Positions 36,501-46,689 of a stretch of DNA of 46,996 bases are shown here, one piece after another. The DNA is from Pelargonium nanum (lineage: Eukaryota; Streptophyta; Magnoliopsida; Geraniales; Geraniaceae). The notes below the pieces were generated by a model. It worked only from the letters and a program-made list of their open reading frames with translations, ran no database searches and was not told the origin of the DNA. Positions within the stretch are counted from its first letter, which is position 1, and each line of letters starts with the position of its first letter. The position numbers were made by a program, and so were the translations under genes. The stretch is taken from the NCBI GenBank assembly GCA_036897485.1, contig JAYMTF010000185.1:1-46996 (forward strand), read 5' to 3'.

Positions 36501-37667
36501 TGCCACACTTCGTCATTTTTTTTCTCTTCACCTGTATTTTAGTTTGTATCTTATGGCATGTCTTCATTTAAAAGACTAGAGTGCCCTTGAGATTTTTATT
36601 CCTGTTCTTCTCCATAATGAAGTGCCTAAGTACTTTAGCAGCCATTATACTTTTTAGTATGATTGGATATGAATTCAGTTGTTCTATTGTTCTGCAGACT
36701 ATTCCAAATCCTGTGTATCTCTTCCAAGGGATTGTGCTAAGGAGAGGTGCGAAAGGGACTGGGATGAAATCTATAGAACTAGCACTATCCATGTGTGACA
36801 TTGTTGACATATATGGTTTTACTGTTGATCCTGGCTATACTGAATGGTGAGTTCAATTCTGATGCTCCTCCTCTTCCCCCTTTCATTTAGGATTATTTAT
36901 TTGTATATGCATCCCCAATGATTGCTCTTATATCCACTTTATTTCACTGTCTTATCAGCTGTCATTCATCAAGTTTTCTTTATCTGAACACAATATAGGG
37001 TGTTACTTTCAACTTTACGTCATGATCTTTATTCACTATATTTCTTATAGGACTCGATACTTCTCTTCGCCAAGGAAAGGGCATAATCCTCTTCAAGGGC
37101 GGGCATATTACCAGCTGTTGGAGTGCCTTGGGGTATAATCTTCCCTTTAAGAGAAAATATTATATAATTTGAATCCTCGAAACAATTCTAATTATCGGAA
37201 ATAATCTGATAACAAGGCCTGATACACGTAACTGTGTATACATTTGATTAACTTTTGTGGTTTATGCTTGTCAGGTTATTAGGATACATTCTCCCATGAG
37301 ATCCACAAGGAAGCAAGACTGGTCAGATGTGCCAAGTCGAGAGATGATAGGAAGAGCTCAAGCTGCAGCCCTGCACTTGAAGAGGACTCAATCCGGTCAG
37401 TTTCGTGGACAGGACCAGTTCCACAGTTGCAAAGTGTGGGGTAATATAGACCCTGACAATGCTGGACCCATATCGGGATCTTCTGACATGAGTGATGTGA
37501 GAAAGAATTCAAATTACAGCAAATGGGAAGTAATGCCTTTTGAGAGTCTAAGGAAGGAAGCAAAGGAGAATTACCTTCAAATGGAAGGTGTTTCTCTATA
37601 TAAAATGGATGGCAATAAGTTGGATGATCTAGTGTGCGTAAAGCACTCTCCAAGGTCTGATTCTTAA
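33565..37667 (+). CDS. Sialyltransferase-like protein, GT29 family
   Basis: Encodes 478 residues, close in length to Arabidopsis At1g08660 (SIA1/MGP2), a Golgi protein needed for pollen tube growth. Exons: 33565-33691, 33796-33872, 34301-34387, 34484-34561, 34638-34729, 34858-35059, 35380-35470, 36283-36341, 36698-36846, 37051-37132, 37275-37667. Type II membrane topology: a short basic cytosolic tail (RR and YRR motifs) and one hydrophobic anchor at about 22-41, then a lumenal domain. Sialylmotif L is recognisable at about 186-230 ([12 protein letters not shown] ... [12 protein letters not shown]) and motif S at about 285-312 ([22 protein letters not shown] split across this span). Plants lack clear sialic acid, so donor and product are uncertain; the name is by family only. 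For exon 5 the first AG (34629) would give an early stop; the acceptor at 34637 keeps the frame. Confidence 0.9.
33693..33714 (+). repeat. (TTTC)n microsatellite
   Basis: About five TTTC units directly after the donor of intron 1 of the sialyltransferase-like gene. Likely to vary in length between individuals. Confidence 0.8.
34392..34419 (+). repeat. (CT)n microsatellite
   Basis: A CT-dinucleotide run, interrupted once by TTT, just after the donor of intron 3 of the sialyltransferase-like gene. Also likely polymorphic. Confidence 0.8.
35754..35955 (+). repeat. Three-copy minisatellite, 66-68 bp unit, in intron 7
   Basis: The anchor TTTTTACCAGAGGAGAG recurs at about 35754, 35822 and 35888. 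Each is followed by a TTTAGC block and TCTGTTTGGTTTTAT. Periods are 68 and 66 bp, and a decayed fourth start (CACTAGGAGA) follows. A plus-strand open frame crosses the array only because the repeat lacks stops in that frame. Confidence 0.85.
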
Positions 37668-38496
37668 TCAATGTTTTACTGAGTTCTCTCCTGTATGTAT
37701 GTATTTTAGTTTATCAACTGGTAATGAGGTGGGCATTTCTGAAAAGGGTTCTGTTTACTTACTGTCACACCTATCACCAATTGAATATGCAGGTCTAATA
37801 TCGCGGACTACAGTATCGTTAGAGGATCTCAACTTCTCCAGATGCCGATGAACTAAGGGTTAAGATTGGAACATCACCAATTTGATGGTCATTGTGGATC
37901 CTGTGCAGTTTTCATTGAAATAGGAAATTGACGAGCCGCATTCTATTCATTGTGCTATTTTTGCAAGGTTCAGAGTGTTTACTGGTTAGAATTTTTTCTT
38001 GTTACAATAGATTGGTTGTAAATTGTTGTTAATAGTACTTGGTTCTTATAGAATTACATGTCAATCGACCCTGATCCTGAGATAGGCTTAAGACCTCAAT
38101 TTCGAACTAATTGATGTATAGATTTCACTTGTAGAGAAGAGAACCCAAGTTTGCATTACACAACCTGTGGTCCCAAATTCATTAGTAGCAAATTGTTTGT
38201 GCCATTGGTAATCACATGCAGATCTACTTTCTCACACATTAAGATCTGTGTGTACCAATTAGTGCATCACAGCAGGTCTCATGTCTCTAAATATTCATAG
38301 AATAGTGCCATTTTTCTATCCAAAACTGAAAAATAGATAGAATTGATGTATTTGCTGGCTTCTTGTCATGGGTCTGTGAGGTGAGCTAATTACCATGCCC
38401 ACATGCCACTGCACTTGCAATAATGTTAGTTACCTATATGGCTTCGAGTGATTGATTGATTTCTCTGAGAGTGGACAACAAGACAAAACCCAATTC
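37668..38496. other. Intergenic region downstream of the sialyltransferase-like gene
   Basis: Contains the 3' UTR of the upstream gene and the distal promoter of the LIR1-like gene. I see no open frame, repeat or RNA gene here that I can support. Confidence 0.5.
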
Positions 38497-38504
38497 AGAT
38501 ATTT
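38497..38504 (-). promoter_or_regulatory. Evening-element-like motif upstream of the LIR1-like gene
   Basis: AGATATTT reads AAATATCT on the minus strand, 8 of 9 bases of the evening element AAAATATCT, about 200 bp before the start codon. LIR1/CCL genes are light- and clock-regulated, so a clock motif would fit, but an 8-bp match in AT-rich DNA is weak evidence. Confidence 0.3.
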
Positions 38505-38700
38505 GTTACATCCATAAAATACAGAGCTCCAACAAGTCCAAGGCTTATGGGAACATGTTAAAGCTCATTCATCTCTCAAATATGCAAATATTTTTGCTCC
38601 TTCCTACAACCATACCTTAAAAATGGATCCACATTTGTGTTCAGTACTTCAAAGCCAGATCGTAGAACGCCCCATCTCCAAAGAACAGAGAAAGAACACG

Positions 38701-39187
38701 ATGAAGTCAGCTTTGAGCATTCCATCTACAACCATCCTCCCTCTAACCTCCTCCTCTGCCAACTTTTCGCAGCCCAAAAGTGTTCCTCTCAAGATAGCTG
38801 GAGGATCGCCTACTCTCCGTTGCTCACCCATCAAGGCAGCCTCCATGATCTCGTAACTCGCTACTTATGTTTGTCTAACAATTAACTTCAAAACTTATTG
38901 TTTGCTTAATGATGATCAAGATTTTCATGTCTTGCATTGCAGCGTCTTTTCAGCAGACATGTATCCTGAAGTCAAGCTCAAACCAAAGGCTAGAGATAGC
39001 TCAGCCAGAATGAGTTCAGAGTGCGTGGATAGAGAGTGTCTTGAGTACCCAAATTAGCATATAGATTATACATACAAGTAGTAAAATTGTTATGATTGTG
39101 ATATGTTTCAGGGTGTTTCGAGGGGAGGCTTGCGATGATCTGGGAGGAGAATTCTATGGGCACGAGTATCAGAAAGGTGTGTACTAG
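38701..39187 (+). CDS. LIR1/CCL-like light-regulated chloroplast protein, shortened
   Basis: Encodes 109 residues from exons 38701-38852, 38943-39044 and 39112-39187. The N-terminus is Ser/Thr-rich without acidic residues, as in a plastid transit peptide. The middle has SADMYPEVKLKPKA and the C-terminus EACDDLGGEF...YQKGV, both characteristic of LIR1 (rice) and CCL (At3g26740). LIR1 helps attach ferredoxin-NADP reductase to thylakoids. Family members I know also have an earlier EAC...GG motif before the PEVKL block; here exon 2 follows the transit region directly and that motif is missing. The 67-bp second intron is short, with a weak GTACCC donor, and a few residues normally before VF.GEACDD are lost. 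It could be a divergent functional copy or an early pseudogene. An in-frame ATG 78 bp upstream (38623) is possible but less likely. Confidence 0.6.
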
Positions 39188-39314
39188 CCACGAGAAAGCA
39201 AAGCCGACAAGTCTAGGCATGCAAGAGCTTGGTTATGAGGGGACCATTTCAACTTGAAGTGCTTGTAAATAGCTACTGTATATCTTTTGCCTTGTAATGA
39301 AAGATTTCCTAAAC

Positions 39315-39320
39315 AATAAA
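39315..39320 (+). terminator. Poly(A) signal of the LIR1-like gene
   Basis: AATAAA lies about 128 bp after the stop codon of the LIR1-like gene. Confidence 0.5.
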
Positions 39321-40201
39321 GAGCTTTGCTTCAACAGTTTCATGAGGTCAATGTGGATTCAAAAGCTAATCACCCAATTTTGATTTAGATCGGACAAAAA
39401 AGAGACTAAGATGTGCAGCAAATTCAACTTGTAATACCCACAATGTCAACAAGGACATCAGTTCATGTAAAATGAAACAGCTTGAGGGGCCTAAATGGAG
39501 CTAAAATATTTTGAGGGGAGCTGGTTCGCTAGGATTTAAGGGCAGATATCACAGCTGCAGGTGATACACTGAACATATGGAAATTGGAAGGTACGAGGAG
39601 ACCAAAAGAACAATGTCTGAAATATCAGTGTGATCTCTACCAATACTAGCAACTACAAACTAGCAAGCTAGTGCAAACAGCCGCACTGCATTCGATAAGA
39701 CATCTCAAAGACTATGGGTAGAGAAATCACAATTGGGGATTCAAACAGGTTCCAGCTCTTGCGGGGATTATTGGTAGAGTTCATAGAACCCTAAAAGGAG
39801 AATAACTTGCCCCGACCCAAAATGTAAAAGTGAGCAGAAAACATCCTAGAACCCTCACATATCACACCAAATACTATTGTTCATGCTAAATCATGGTTAT
39901 TTCTTTCTAGCAACCAACACAGCATCAATATCATCTTTACCAAAATGTAATTTCATTGAGATTTAATGAAAAGGCATATAATTGATCAAAGTGCCCAAAA
40001 TCAAGTTTTGCAAATTGGAATCAGTTTCTTTTTATTTACTCACCACAACAAACAATATGGAAAATTATAAGTCAAATCAAGCAAAATTGCATATATTAAG
40101 CTTCTGTCACAATCCAGATTACATAAATTCAAACCAGACACCAAAACTCTAGTGTTTAATAGGAAAAAAAAACTTAAAATAAATTCAGGGAGAAGAACTA
40201 A
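39321..40201. other. Intergenic region between convergent genes
   Basis: AT-rich sequence between the 3' end of the LIR1-like gene and the 3' end of the minus-strand Cgr1-like gene. The part near 40201 is presumably the latter's 3' UTR. No gene or repeat is recognised. Confidence 0.5.
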
Positions 40202-40768
40202 CTACTTTTTCTTGAAGAGATCATCAGAAACTTGCTTGAGGCGCTTCTTGTCCTTAGACTTGGCAATCTTCATGAGAGTCTTGGGATTGGTGATCTTCTG
40301 AAACTTAGTACCAGACTTCAAAATGTTCTCCTTCTTCCTCTTCTCTCTCTCCTCCCTCGCCTTCCTCTTATCCACCTTGTTCTTCCTTATCTCCTCCTTC
40401 AGCTCCGTCATCCTCTCCCTGTACGCTCTCTTTATCTCCTTCTGTCTATCCCTCTCCTCGAAAGGAGTCCCTTTCACGCTCACCTTCGCCGCCGACGACC
40501 TCTGCTTCCGCGGCTGCTTCCACTTCCTCCCCGAAACCCTCCCGGCTATCACGCCGTCGTACGTTGGCTTCCCGAAGATCGGCTTGTCCGGATTCTCCGC
40601 TGAGGAGACGGCGGATCGCTTGGCGGCGGGAGGGAAGGAGCCGTCGATGTCCATGGAGGCATCGTTGACGTCGGAAGCGGCGGCGTTCTGTGCTTCCTCT
40701 CTCTTGCGCTTGTAGGTCTTGCCGCCGAAGCCTTCGTCTAAGCGCCGGAAGTCGATTGTGCAAGCCAT
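40202..40768 (-). CDS. Cgr1/CCDC86-type rRNA-processing protein
   Basis: An intronless coding region of 188 residues. Residues about 75-105 hold a conserved VSGRKWKQPRKQRS segment. From about 105 to the end it is a highly charged Lys/Arg/Glu coiled coil ending in DDLFKKK, typical of yeast Cgr1 and animal CCDC86, nucleolar proteins needed for 60S subunit maturation. The first 70 residues (MACTIDFRRLDEGFGGKTYKRK ..., split here by low-complexity Ala/Asp) are the usual plant N-terminus. Basic runs would serve as nuclear or nucleolar signals. GC content is clearly higher than the surroundings, so long antisense open frames occur; they are shadows. Telo-box motifs just upstream fit co-regulation with ribosome genes. 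Confidence 0.88.
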   Translation of the reverse strand: MACTIDFRRLDEGFGGKTYKRKREEAQNAAASDVNDASMDIDGSFPPAAKRSAVSSAENPDKPIFGKPTYDGVIAGRVSGRKWKQPRKQRSSAAKVSVKGTPFEERDRQKEIKRAYRERMTELKEEIRKNKVDKRKAREEREKRKKENILKSGTKFQKITNPKTLMKIAKSKDKKRLKQVSDDLFKKK

Positions 40769-40780
40769 GTCTTTTCGCCT

Positions 40781-40805
40781 AAACCCTACAGACCAAATAG
40801 GGTTT
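40781..40805 (-). promoter_or_regulatory. Paired telo-box motifs before the Cgr1-like gene
   Basis: AAACCCTA occurs on the plus strand at 40781-40788 and its complement TAGGGTTT at 40798-40805, 13-37 bp before the minus-strand ATG. Telo-boxes are enriched near the starts of plant ribosomal and ribosome-biogenesis genes. A TATA-box candidate, TATAAATAT on the minus strand, lies at 40837-40845, which would put the transcription start near the telo-boxes. Confidence 0.65.
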
Positions 40806-41255
40806 GTGAAAGAGAAGGAACGCTGACAAATTGGGGATATTTATATTTTTATGTTTTCATTTTTATTTATTAAATAAAATAGGGGTGTGATTTTTGCTTT
40901 AAGAAATAATAGAGTCGGTTATGGTAATGTCCAAGCCCAGTACCCTTTATAAATTTTCTTTGGTCTGAATTAAAAGCCCGGTGCATCTAAATTTTAACTT
41001 GGCCGAGCAGCACCACGGCTTGAGTCCAAGATGGAGGACTTGGGATTGGGACGAGGACTCGGGATCGAGACCCCTCATGAGTACGGGATGGGTTATATAG
41101 TACACGTGTGAGTGTGAGATTTTCTTGTACAATAATATAAAAAAATTATTACCAAAACCGGTCATTTAAACTCAAGTTATATAAAAAAAAACGTGTAAAC
41201 CACATTTTTAATTTTGCTTTGGACTGTCATGATAACACTCCTCACCGCTCCAACC

Positions 41256-41400
41256 CTCCTTATGAATATGTTTAACGGAAACTAAACCCGTGAACTCTTC
41301 TCATAAACCTAACTTGCGTAACCAAATACTTCCCACTCTTCCCTCCTCATGAATGTGAACTTCACGCATGAACTTTTCTCACAAACTTACGTAACCAAAT
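41256..41400. repeat. Diverged two-copy direct repeat
   Basis: CCTCCTTATGAATATG (41256) and CCTCCTCATGAATGTG (about 41343) begin two related stretches. Each continues through a GAACT.TTCTCA.AAAC block to GTAACCAAATA. The offset is about 87 bp. It resembles a decayed MITE or tandem duplication between the Cgr1-like and aspartate kinase genes. Confidence 0.5.
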
Positions 41401-41718
41401 AAACCGCAACTCATTGGTAACTTCTCATTCATACCTTAATTTGCATTTCTAACTTTCATTATCAAACTCGAAAATTATATACTTTGACTAGATAGATTAG
41501 TATGCTCGTTGTGCACACGAACATAGAACTCTTGTGCTATGTAGAGCAAAAGTCAGAACCTGAAAGCAAGCCAAGCTATTATCTTGCATTAAAGTGATTA
41601 CTCTTTAACTGAAATCCACCATTCAGTACCATACAACATTGTTCTACAATTCGAGCGAGGAAAAGTTCCTCCAACGAGCTAAAAAATCAAAAGTAGAATA
41701 GAATCTGGAAAATTTGTA

Positions 41719-44700
41719 TCACGGCCTATCTGACAGTGTTGCAACAGAGCCATTCGGCGACTCCCGTTGTTCTAGTTCTGAAAAATCACTCTCAAAGAAG
41801 GCTGAGTGAAGGGCCCTCACACATTGTTCTGCTTCGTTGTCATTTACTATCAACGAGATGTTAACCTGATTATATGGTTGAAACGGAAACAAAGTTAAAC
41901 AGGTACAACAATGGTCTAAATATACAAAAGTAATGATACAAATACATCTGTGCACAACACAGATAATATATACGAAATAATAAAGAGTTAACTTAACAGA
42001 CCTTTGAAGCGCCTTGAGAGATCATTTGAACATTGACTCCATTAGTATGCAGAACATGAAATGCCTGCCATAATACCCAAGTATTTAGTACAAAGTTTAT
42101 TTTTTATTTTTTACATAATATGTCTCTATCATATGTAAAAAAACTCAATTTATAACCATAAATAGCAAAATGGCAATACAGCACCTTCTCCAGAATCAGT
42201 GAGGACCTCTGAACATTCCCAATTAGAGAAATGATTGATCTGTGCTGAAGAAGATTGACAACAGCAATTTTCTCAAGTTCTTCCACAACATGGTCAAGTT
42301 CCTGCCCAAAAAATGTATAGGAGCTTGATGAGGATAGCAAACAGAGAAAGAACTATACGGAATCCTACCACAAAAATACTGAAGGCAGAAGCGCACATTT
42401 ATTGTGAAACAAACTGGGATTATACTGCAAGATACAGGCTCAATATATCACACCAGATAATCTTCCATCAAGATACAACAACAATAATGACATGAGGTAG
42501 AGAGATTCATGCTAACACACAAATTTGCAATGCAGTTACGAACATGCGGATCTATAGTCATTATCTACGGCAAGGAAATTGTAGAATAATATAGAGCATG
42601 TCAAGTATGATGTCATACGCTTGCCTGTTGAATTAGCTCTCTGCTCCAAAGCTTTGATGGATCCAGTGTCAACGAGATACTAACTTCACTGGTAGCTACA
42701 ACATCTACAGATATGCCTAAATCTTCAAATATTGAAAATACCTGCATGGAGAAAAGTAATTGAACTAGTAAACATTCAACCCCAAGTGAACAGAAAGCAC
42801 TAAATCACTCTGTAACACTTTACCTTGGCAAGAAAACCAAATTGACCGAGCATGCGAGTGCTCGCAATATCCAACATAGTAACATTCCTTTTCAGAACAA
42901 TGCTAGTTAGTACTGCCTGACAGTGGGAGAAGAAAAATATTAATTATTGGATCTTCTATAAAGCATCACATGTACAACACTCTGCTTCTACAAACCTTAC
43001 TCATGTCTCTTGTCTTGGTGATGAGAGTGCCCGGGGCAGTACGATTGTAAGAATTCTTAACTCTAACAGGAATGTCACCCTCTCTAGCAGGTCTCATCGA
43101 CTGTGGATGCAGAACCTGCAAAAGAAAATTGTCTGCTTGAGTGCACCTGAAATGATCTTATCTGCGAGAACCATGGTAGTGCAGATTTATAAAAACAAAG
43201 GCTATTTGCAATTTGCAAGCTAGTGAATCATACCACGATCAGGATCAGTCAAACAAGTAAAAGAATGACGGAATTAAATCATGGGGAAAAAAATGTTGAA
43301 TACACAATTTTTTAATCTGATGCCCAGCTTATAGCTGCACCTTCAACTGAGCTCTTGGAAAATACAAGAAAATGTAAATGTAGCTTCAGGTATCTAATAG
43401 TAATGAATGAGTTCAAACCACAGCCAGACGTCAAACTGAATTTGGCTTTGTCACAAATAAGCTAAATACTAGCAGTTTCTTATCACTCAAGTCTCAACTG
43501 GGTCAGAAACCACACAGTAATGATACCTGAGCACCAAAATATGCAAGTTCAGCAGCCTCATCAAACGTTAAATATGGAACAGGTTCTGCACGTGGATAAA
43601 TGTTGGGATCACACGTCAAAACACCATCAACATCCTTCCAGACCTGTAATGGATTGAAACATGGTTCTCTAAGTTGTTCGAATAAAAACTAAATGTGCAA
43701 GAAAAAGGCTAGCATCTAGCACATATTTCCAGATTTATTTGAGAAATGGCAATATCACTGTTTCACTAGCATCAGGAAACAGTACTGACCTGAATCTCTC
43801 GCAACCCCAGTGCTTTACCAATGGTTGTGGCTGTCAAATCACTGCCACCCCGTCCCAGTGTAGTCACTGCACCAGACCTCCATCCCTGCAGTAGAAAAAA
43901 TAACAGCTCAAAACATACAGTAGGTTTAATCTTGTAAGACGCATGATGCAGTTAGACAGTACAAAGACCTTTCCAAGGAATCCAGTAACAATTGGAATTG
44001 CAGGATCATTGATCCAATCACCATACAAGTTCTTTGCAACAGCTGGATAAGTTGCTTCTAGAATATCCGCATTTGTGAAATCATCTGTGGTTATGAAACC
44101 AATTTCAAAGGCATCATACTGCAAAAGAAACACAGCAAGTTGCTATCACTATCAGTTCACAAGCATTAGAAATGGGATACTATATACCAAGGGAAAAATC
44201 AATGAACATACTTGGCGGGCTTTAACACCAATTTTATTCAAATATGCTGCAAAAATTCTGGTGGACATACACTCCCCAAATGAAACTAAGTAGTCTCTTG
44301 TGCGTGGAGTCAGCTCTTTCATCATAGCAATTCCCTGGAGAAGTTGCTCAAGATCTACCAAGTGTGCTGCAAATGTTTTCAATGCAAAAACAAAAAGGTC
44401 ATGGTACAAGTTAACATACGTTAAACTCAAGAGGATATACTGACCCTATTTTAACCATTTTTTATGAAACGAAATTCAAGCAAAATACCCGGATGTGCAG
44501 GTTTTGCCTGTTTGTAATGGTCAGCTTAACCATTACTTGGTGAAAGTGTGACACATTGAATTTTTTAAGGATCAAGTTTTCCATAAACCTAATTAAGTTT
44601 GAACAGTAATAATAACTTGAATCTTCACAAACAAAAGTTTAAAATAACAAGGTAAAAAAGATGGATAAAAGACTTTTTTATGTTATGGGACAAAACCAAA

Positions 44701-45650
44701 AACAAAGGATTTCTCATAGGATAAAGCTCCTCAAGATGCAATATAGTTTTGTTTGATAGCAACATTTCCCACAAAATAGTCAAGCTGTCCAATCTCAGAG
44801 TTTTGCAGGTTTAGAGTGAAATTGGTCCTATATCAATAACTGAGACAAAGCAATTAGCTCAAAATCCTCTGCTAACAACTCCTCAGCTAATTAACCATGT
44901 GTAAATAGCTCACCAAAGATAAAATAATAGTTCAGAACAAAAGAGAAACTCACCATCAATTAAAGATTTGTCCACTCCTAGCTCATCCACAGTCCTAAAT
45001 GATAATAATAATCCCAGTGAGATCAAGTTTAAAATACAAATTTGATCCTTGATGATTCAAACACAAGAAATAGATGTAGTGTCCTTGCCTGTAATGCAAT
45101 TCTTTTATAAAGTTCAACTCCTCAATGCATGATGCATTAGAAACACCACAGCTAACAGCCTTCTCCCCAGCCTATTAAATTAACATATTAGAAAACAAGA
45201 CCACGAGAAACACTTCTGGGATACAAAAGGGAAGATAATCATATATACCATTAAGAGCTTGTTAGTTGTCTTGCCCATTGCAGAGAGGACAATCACAGGC
45301 TTCTCCTCTGGGAAGCTGAGTATAAGGTCAGCAACCTCTCTCATCCTCACTGAGGAGGCCACAGATGATCCACCAAACTTCATCACACACGTTAACTGAT
45401 TCTCAATGTCATATAGACATTCAATTTCAGTTTCATTCTTTTCAAGAACATCTAAAACTCCTCCATCACAACGGACTCTCAAAACTCCTCTGTTACAAGA
45501 TTTTTTTACTCTTCCAAACAATCCACAAGTTGTAGCCACACATGTTGCCCGACCAATTCGCTGAGACCATTGAGGCTGGCAAAGTAAGGATCTCTTATAG
45601 CACACAGGGTATGAATTTTTAACACCGCATAAATGCAATGCAGCCGCCAT
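41719..45650 (-). CDS. Aspartate kinase, monofunctional, plastid
   Basis: Phosphorylates aspartate, the first step towards Lys, Thr, Met and Ile in plastids. Exons in coding order: 45650-45249, 45171-45089, 44994-44954, 44366-44212, 44118-43969, 43885-43790, 43643-43527, 43115-42996, 42916-42824, 42741-42625, 42301-42185, 42064-42002, 41865-41719, giving 566 residues. An Arg/Cys/Ser-rich transit peptide (about 1-60) is followed by the kinase domain with KFGGSS at 91-96, [15 protein letters not shown], and [18 protein letters not shown]. Two ACT domains follow (about 405-460 and 483-555; [13 protein letters not shown] and [14 protein letters not shown]), the lysine-feedback site in this class. 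No homoserine dehydrogenase domain follows, so this is the monofunctional type (Arabidopsis AK1-AK3, lysC-like). Intron 2 begins GC (CAG|GCAAGG). Intron 10 begins GC (CAG|GCAAGC), or GT 6 bp later, which would add Ala-Ser. Confidence 0.95.
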
Positions 45651-45697
45651 GCTAGATCAGATAAAAACTCTGATGTTGTACCAGAATTCAAATGGAT

Positions 45698-46075
45698 CTA
45701 AAACAGAGAAATCGACGAATGAAGTTGGAGCTTCTCACAACAATCAAAGAGCTAATCGAAATGAACAGAACTTAAATCCTCCCAGCTCGGTCCGATGAAT
45801 ACACTGCACATTCCAGTATTCAAAATCAATTTGCATAGCATAATGAACAAAAAAACATAGCTACTAAAAGGCAAAAACATGAAGCATTTCGTTTCTTCTA
45901 CAAAAATACAGTAAAAGGAACGAAAATTAAATCTAAAACCCGAAAAGAAATTATAACCACACCTCTGATTCTAAACTATCCACCATTTTTACTACAAAAC
46001 TCAATCAATAAAACATACGCAGATTCTTCCATGACAAACAGAAATCAGAAACCAGAAAAATGCATTAAAAATTAC
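45698..46075 (-). other. Probable 5' UTR intron of aspartate kinase
   Basis: On the minus strand CTGAAG|GTAATT (donor at 46075) and CTCTGTTTTAG (ending at 45698) define a 378-bp AT-rich intron located 48 bp before the ATG. The leader exon would lie in the mixed-composition stretch above 46076. Predicted from splice signals only. Confidence 0.5.
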
Positions 46076-46689
46076 CTTCAGAACGGAACAAGAAATCGAT
46101 GAAGATTCGGATTGCGTTGCTCTTCTCTCGAATCCTTCAGAAAGAGAGGTTCAATGGTCGTTAATTTGACCGCGAACCCCTGGAGCTCTGAAGGAACAAG
46201 AGAGTGCTAAACGCTAAAGCTGCTGGGAATGAAAAACCAGGCGGCGCTTCGCATTTAAAACGACTGCACAAATGTCTTCGTTTTGTACTTTTTTGTTTGT
46301 TTGTTTTTAGATAGTAATGTCGCCTCAGCCGCTGTTTGCTGTAGTTCCCGTATCCAAGTTGCGAAACCCTCGGTAAAGTAGTCAGATGTAAAATTGTTGA
46401 AATGAACGTGCGTGATTGGATGTTATTGTGATTGTTGCTGATCCAGCGGTCAAGCCGACAGGGTTCGGTCTGGATTGGCTGCCACTGCTTTGCGTTAATT
46501 TCTTTCGTTGCTTTGTGGTTGCTTAGAAGAAGAAAGGATATGGTGATGTTATTAGGTTAGATTGATTTTACATTTTATTTGTTTTATGGGCCAACATGTG
46601 GGCTTGAATGAATATAGTTTGGAATGGATTGTTTAAATAGTTCAAACATATCATTTTGACTGGATTGACCATCTTACCGGTCAAAATTA

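Noticed and set aside
37279..37671. Minus-strand open frame of 130 codons over the last sialyltransferase-like exon
   Set aside because: It is antisense to a conserved exon and has no supporting features.
40232..40715. Two long plus-strand open frames over the Cgr1-like gene
   Set aside because: They are Leu/Ser-rich shadows of a Lys/Glu-rich coding region; the minus-strand protein is clearly the family member.
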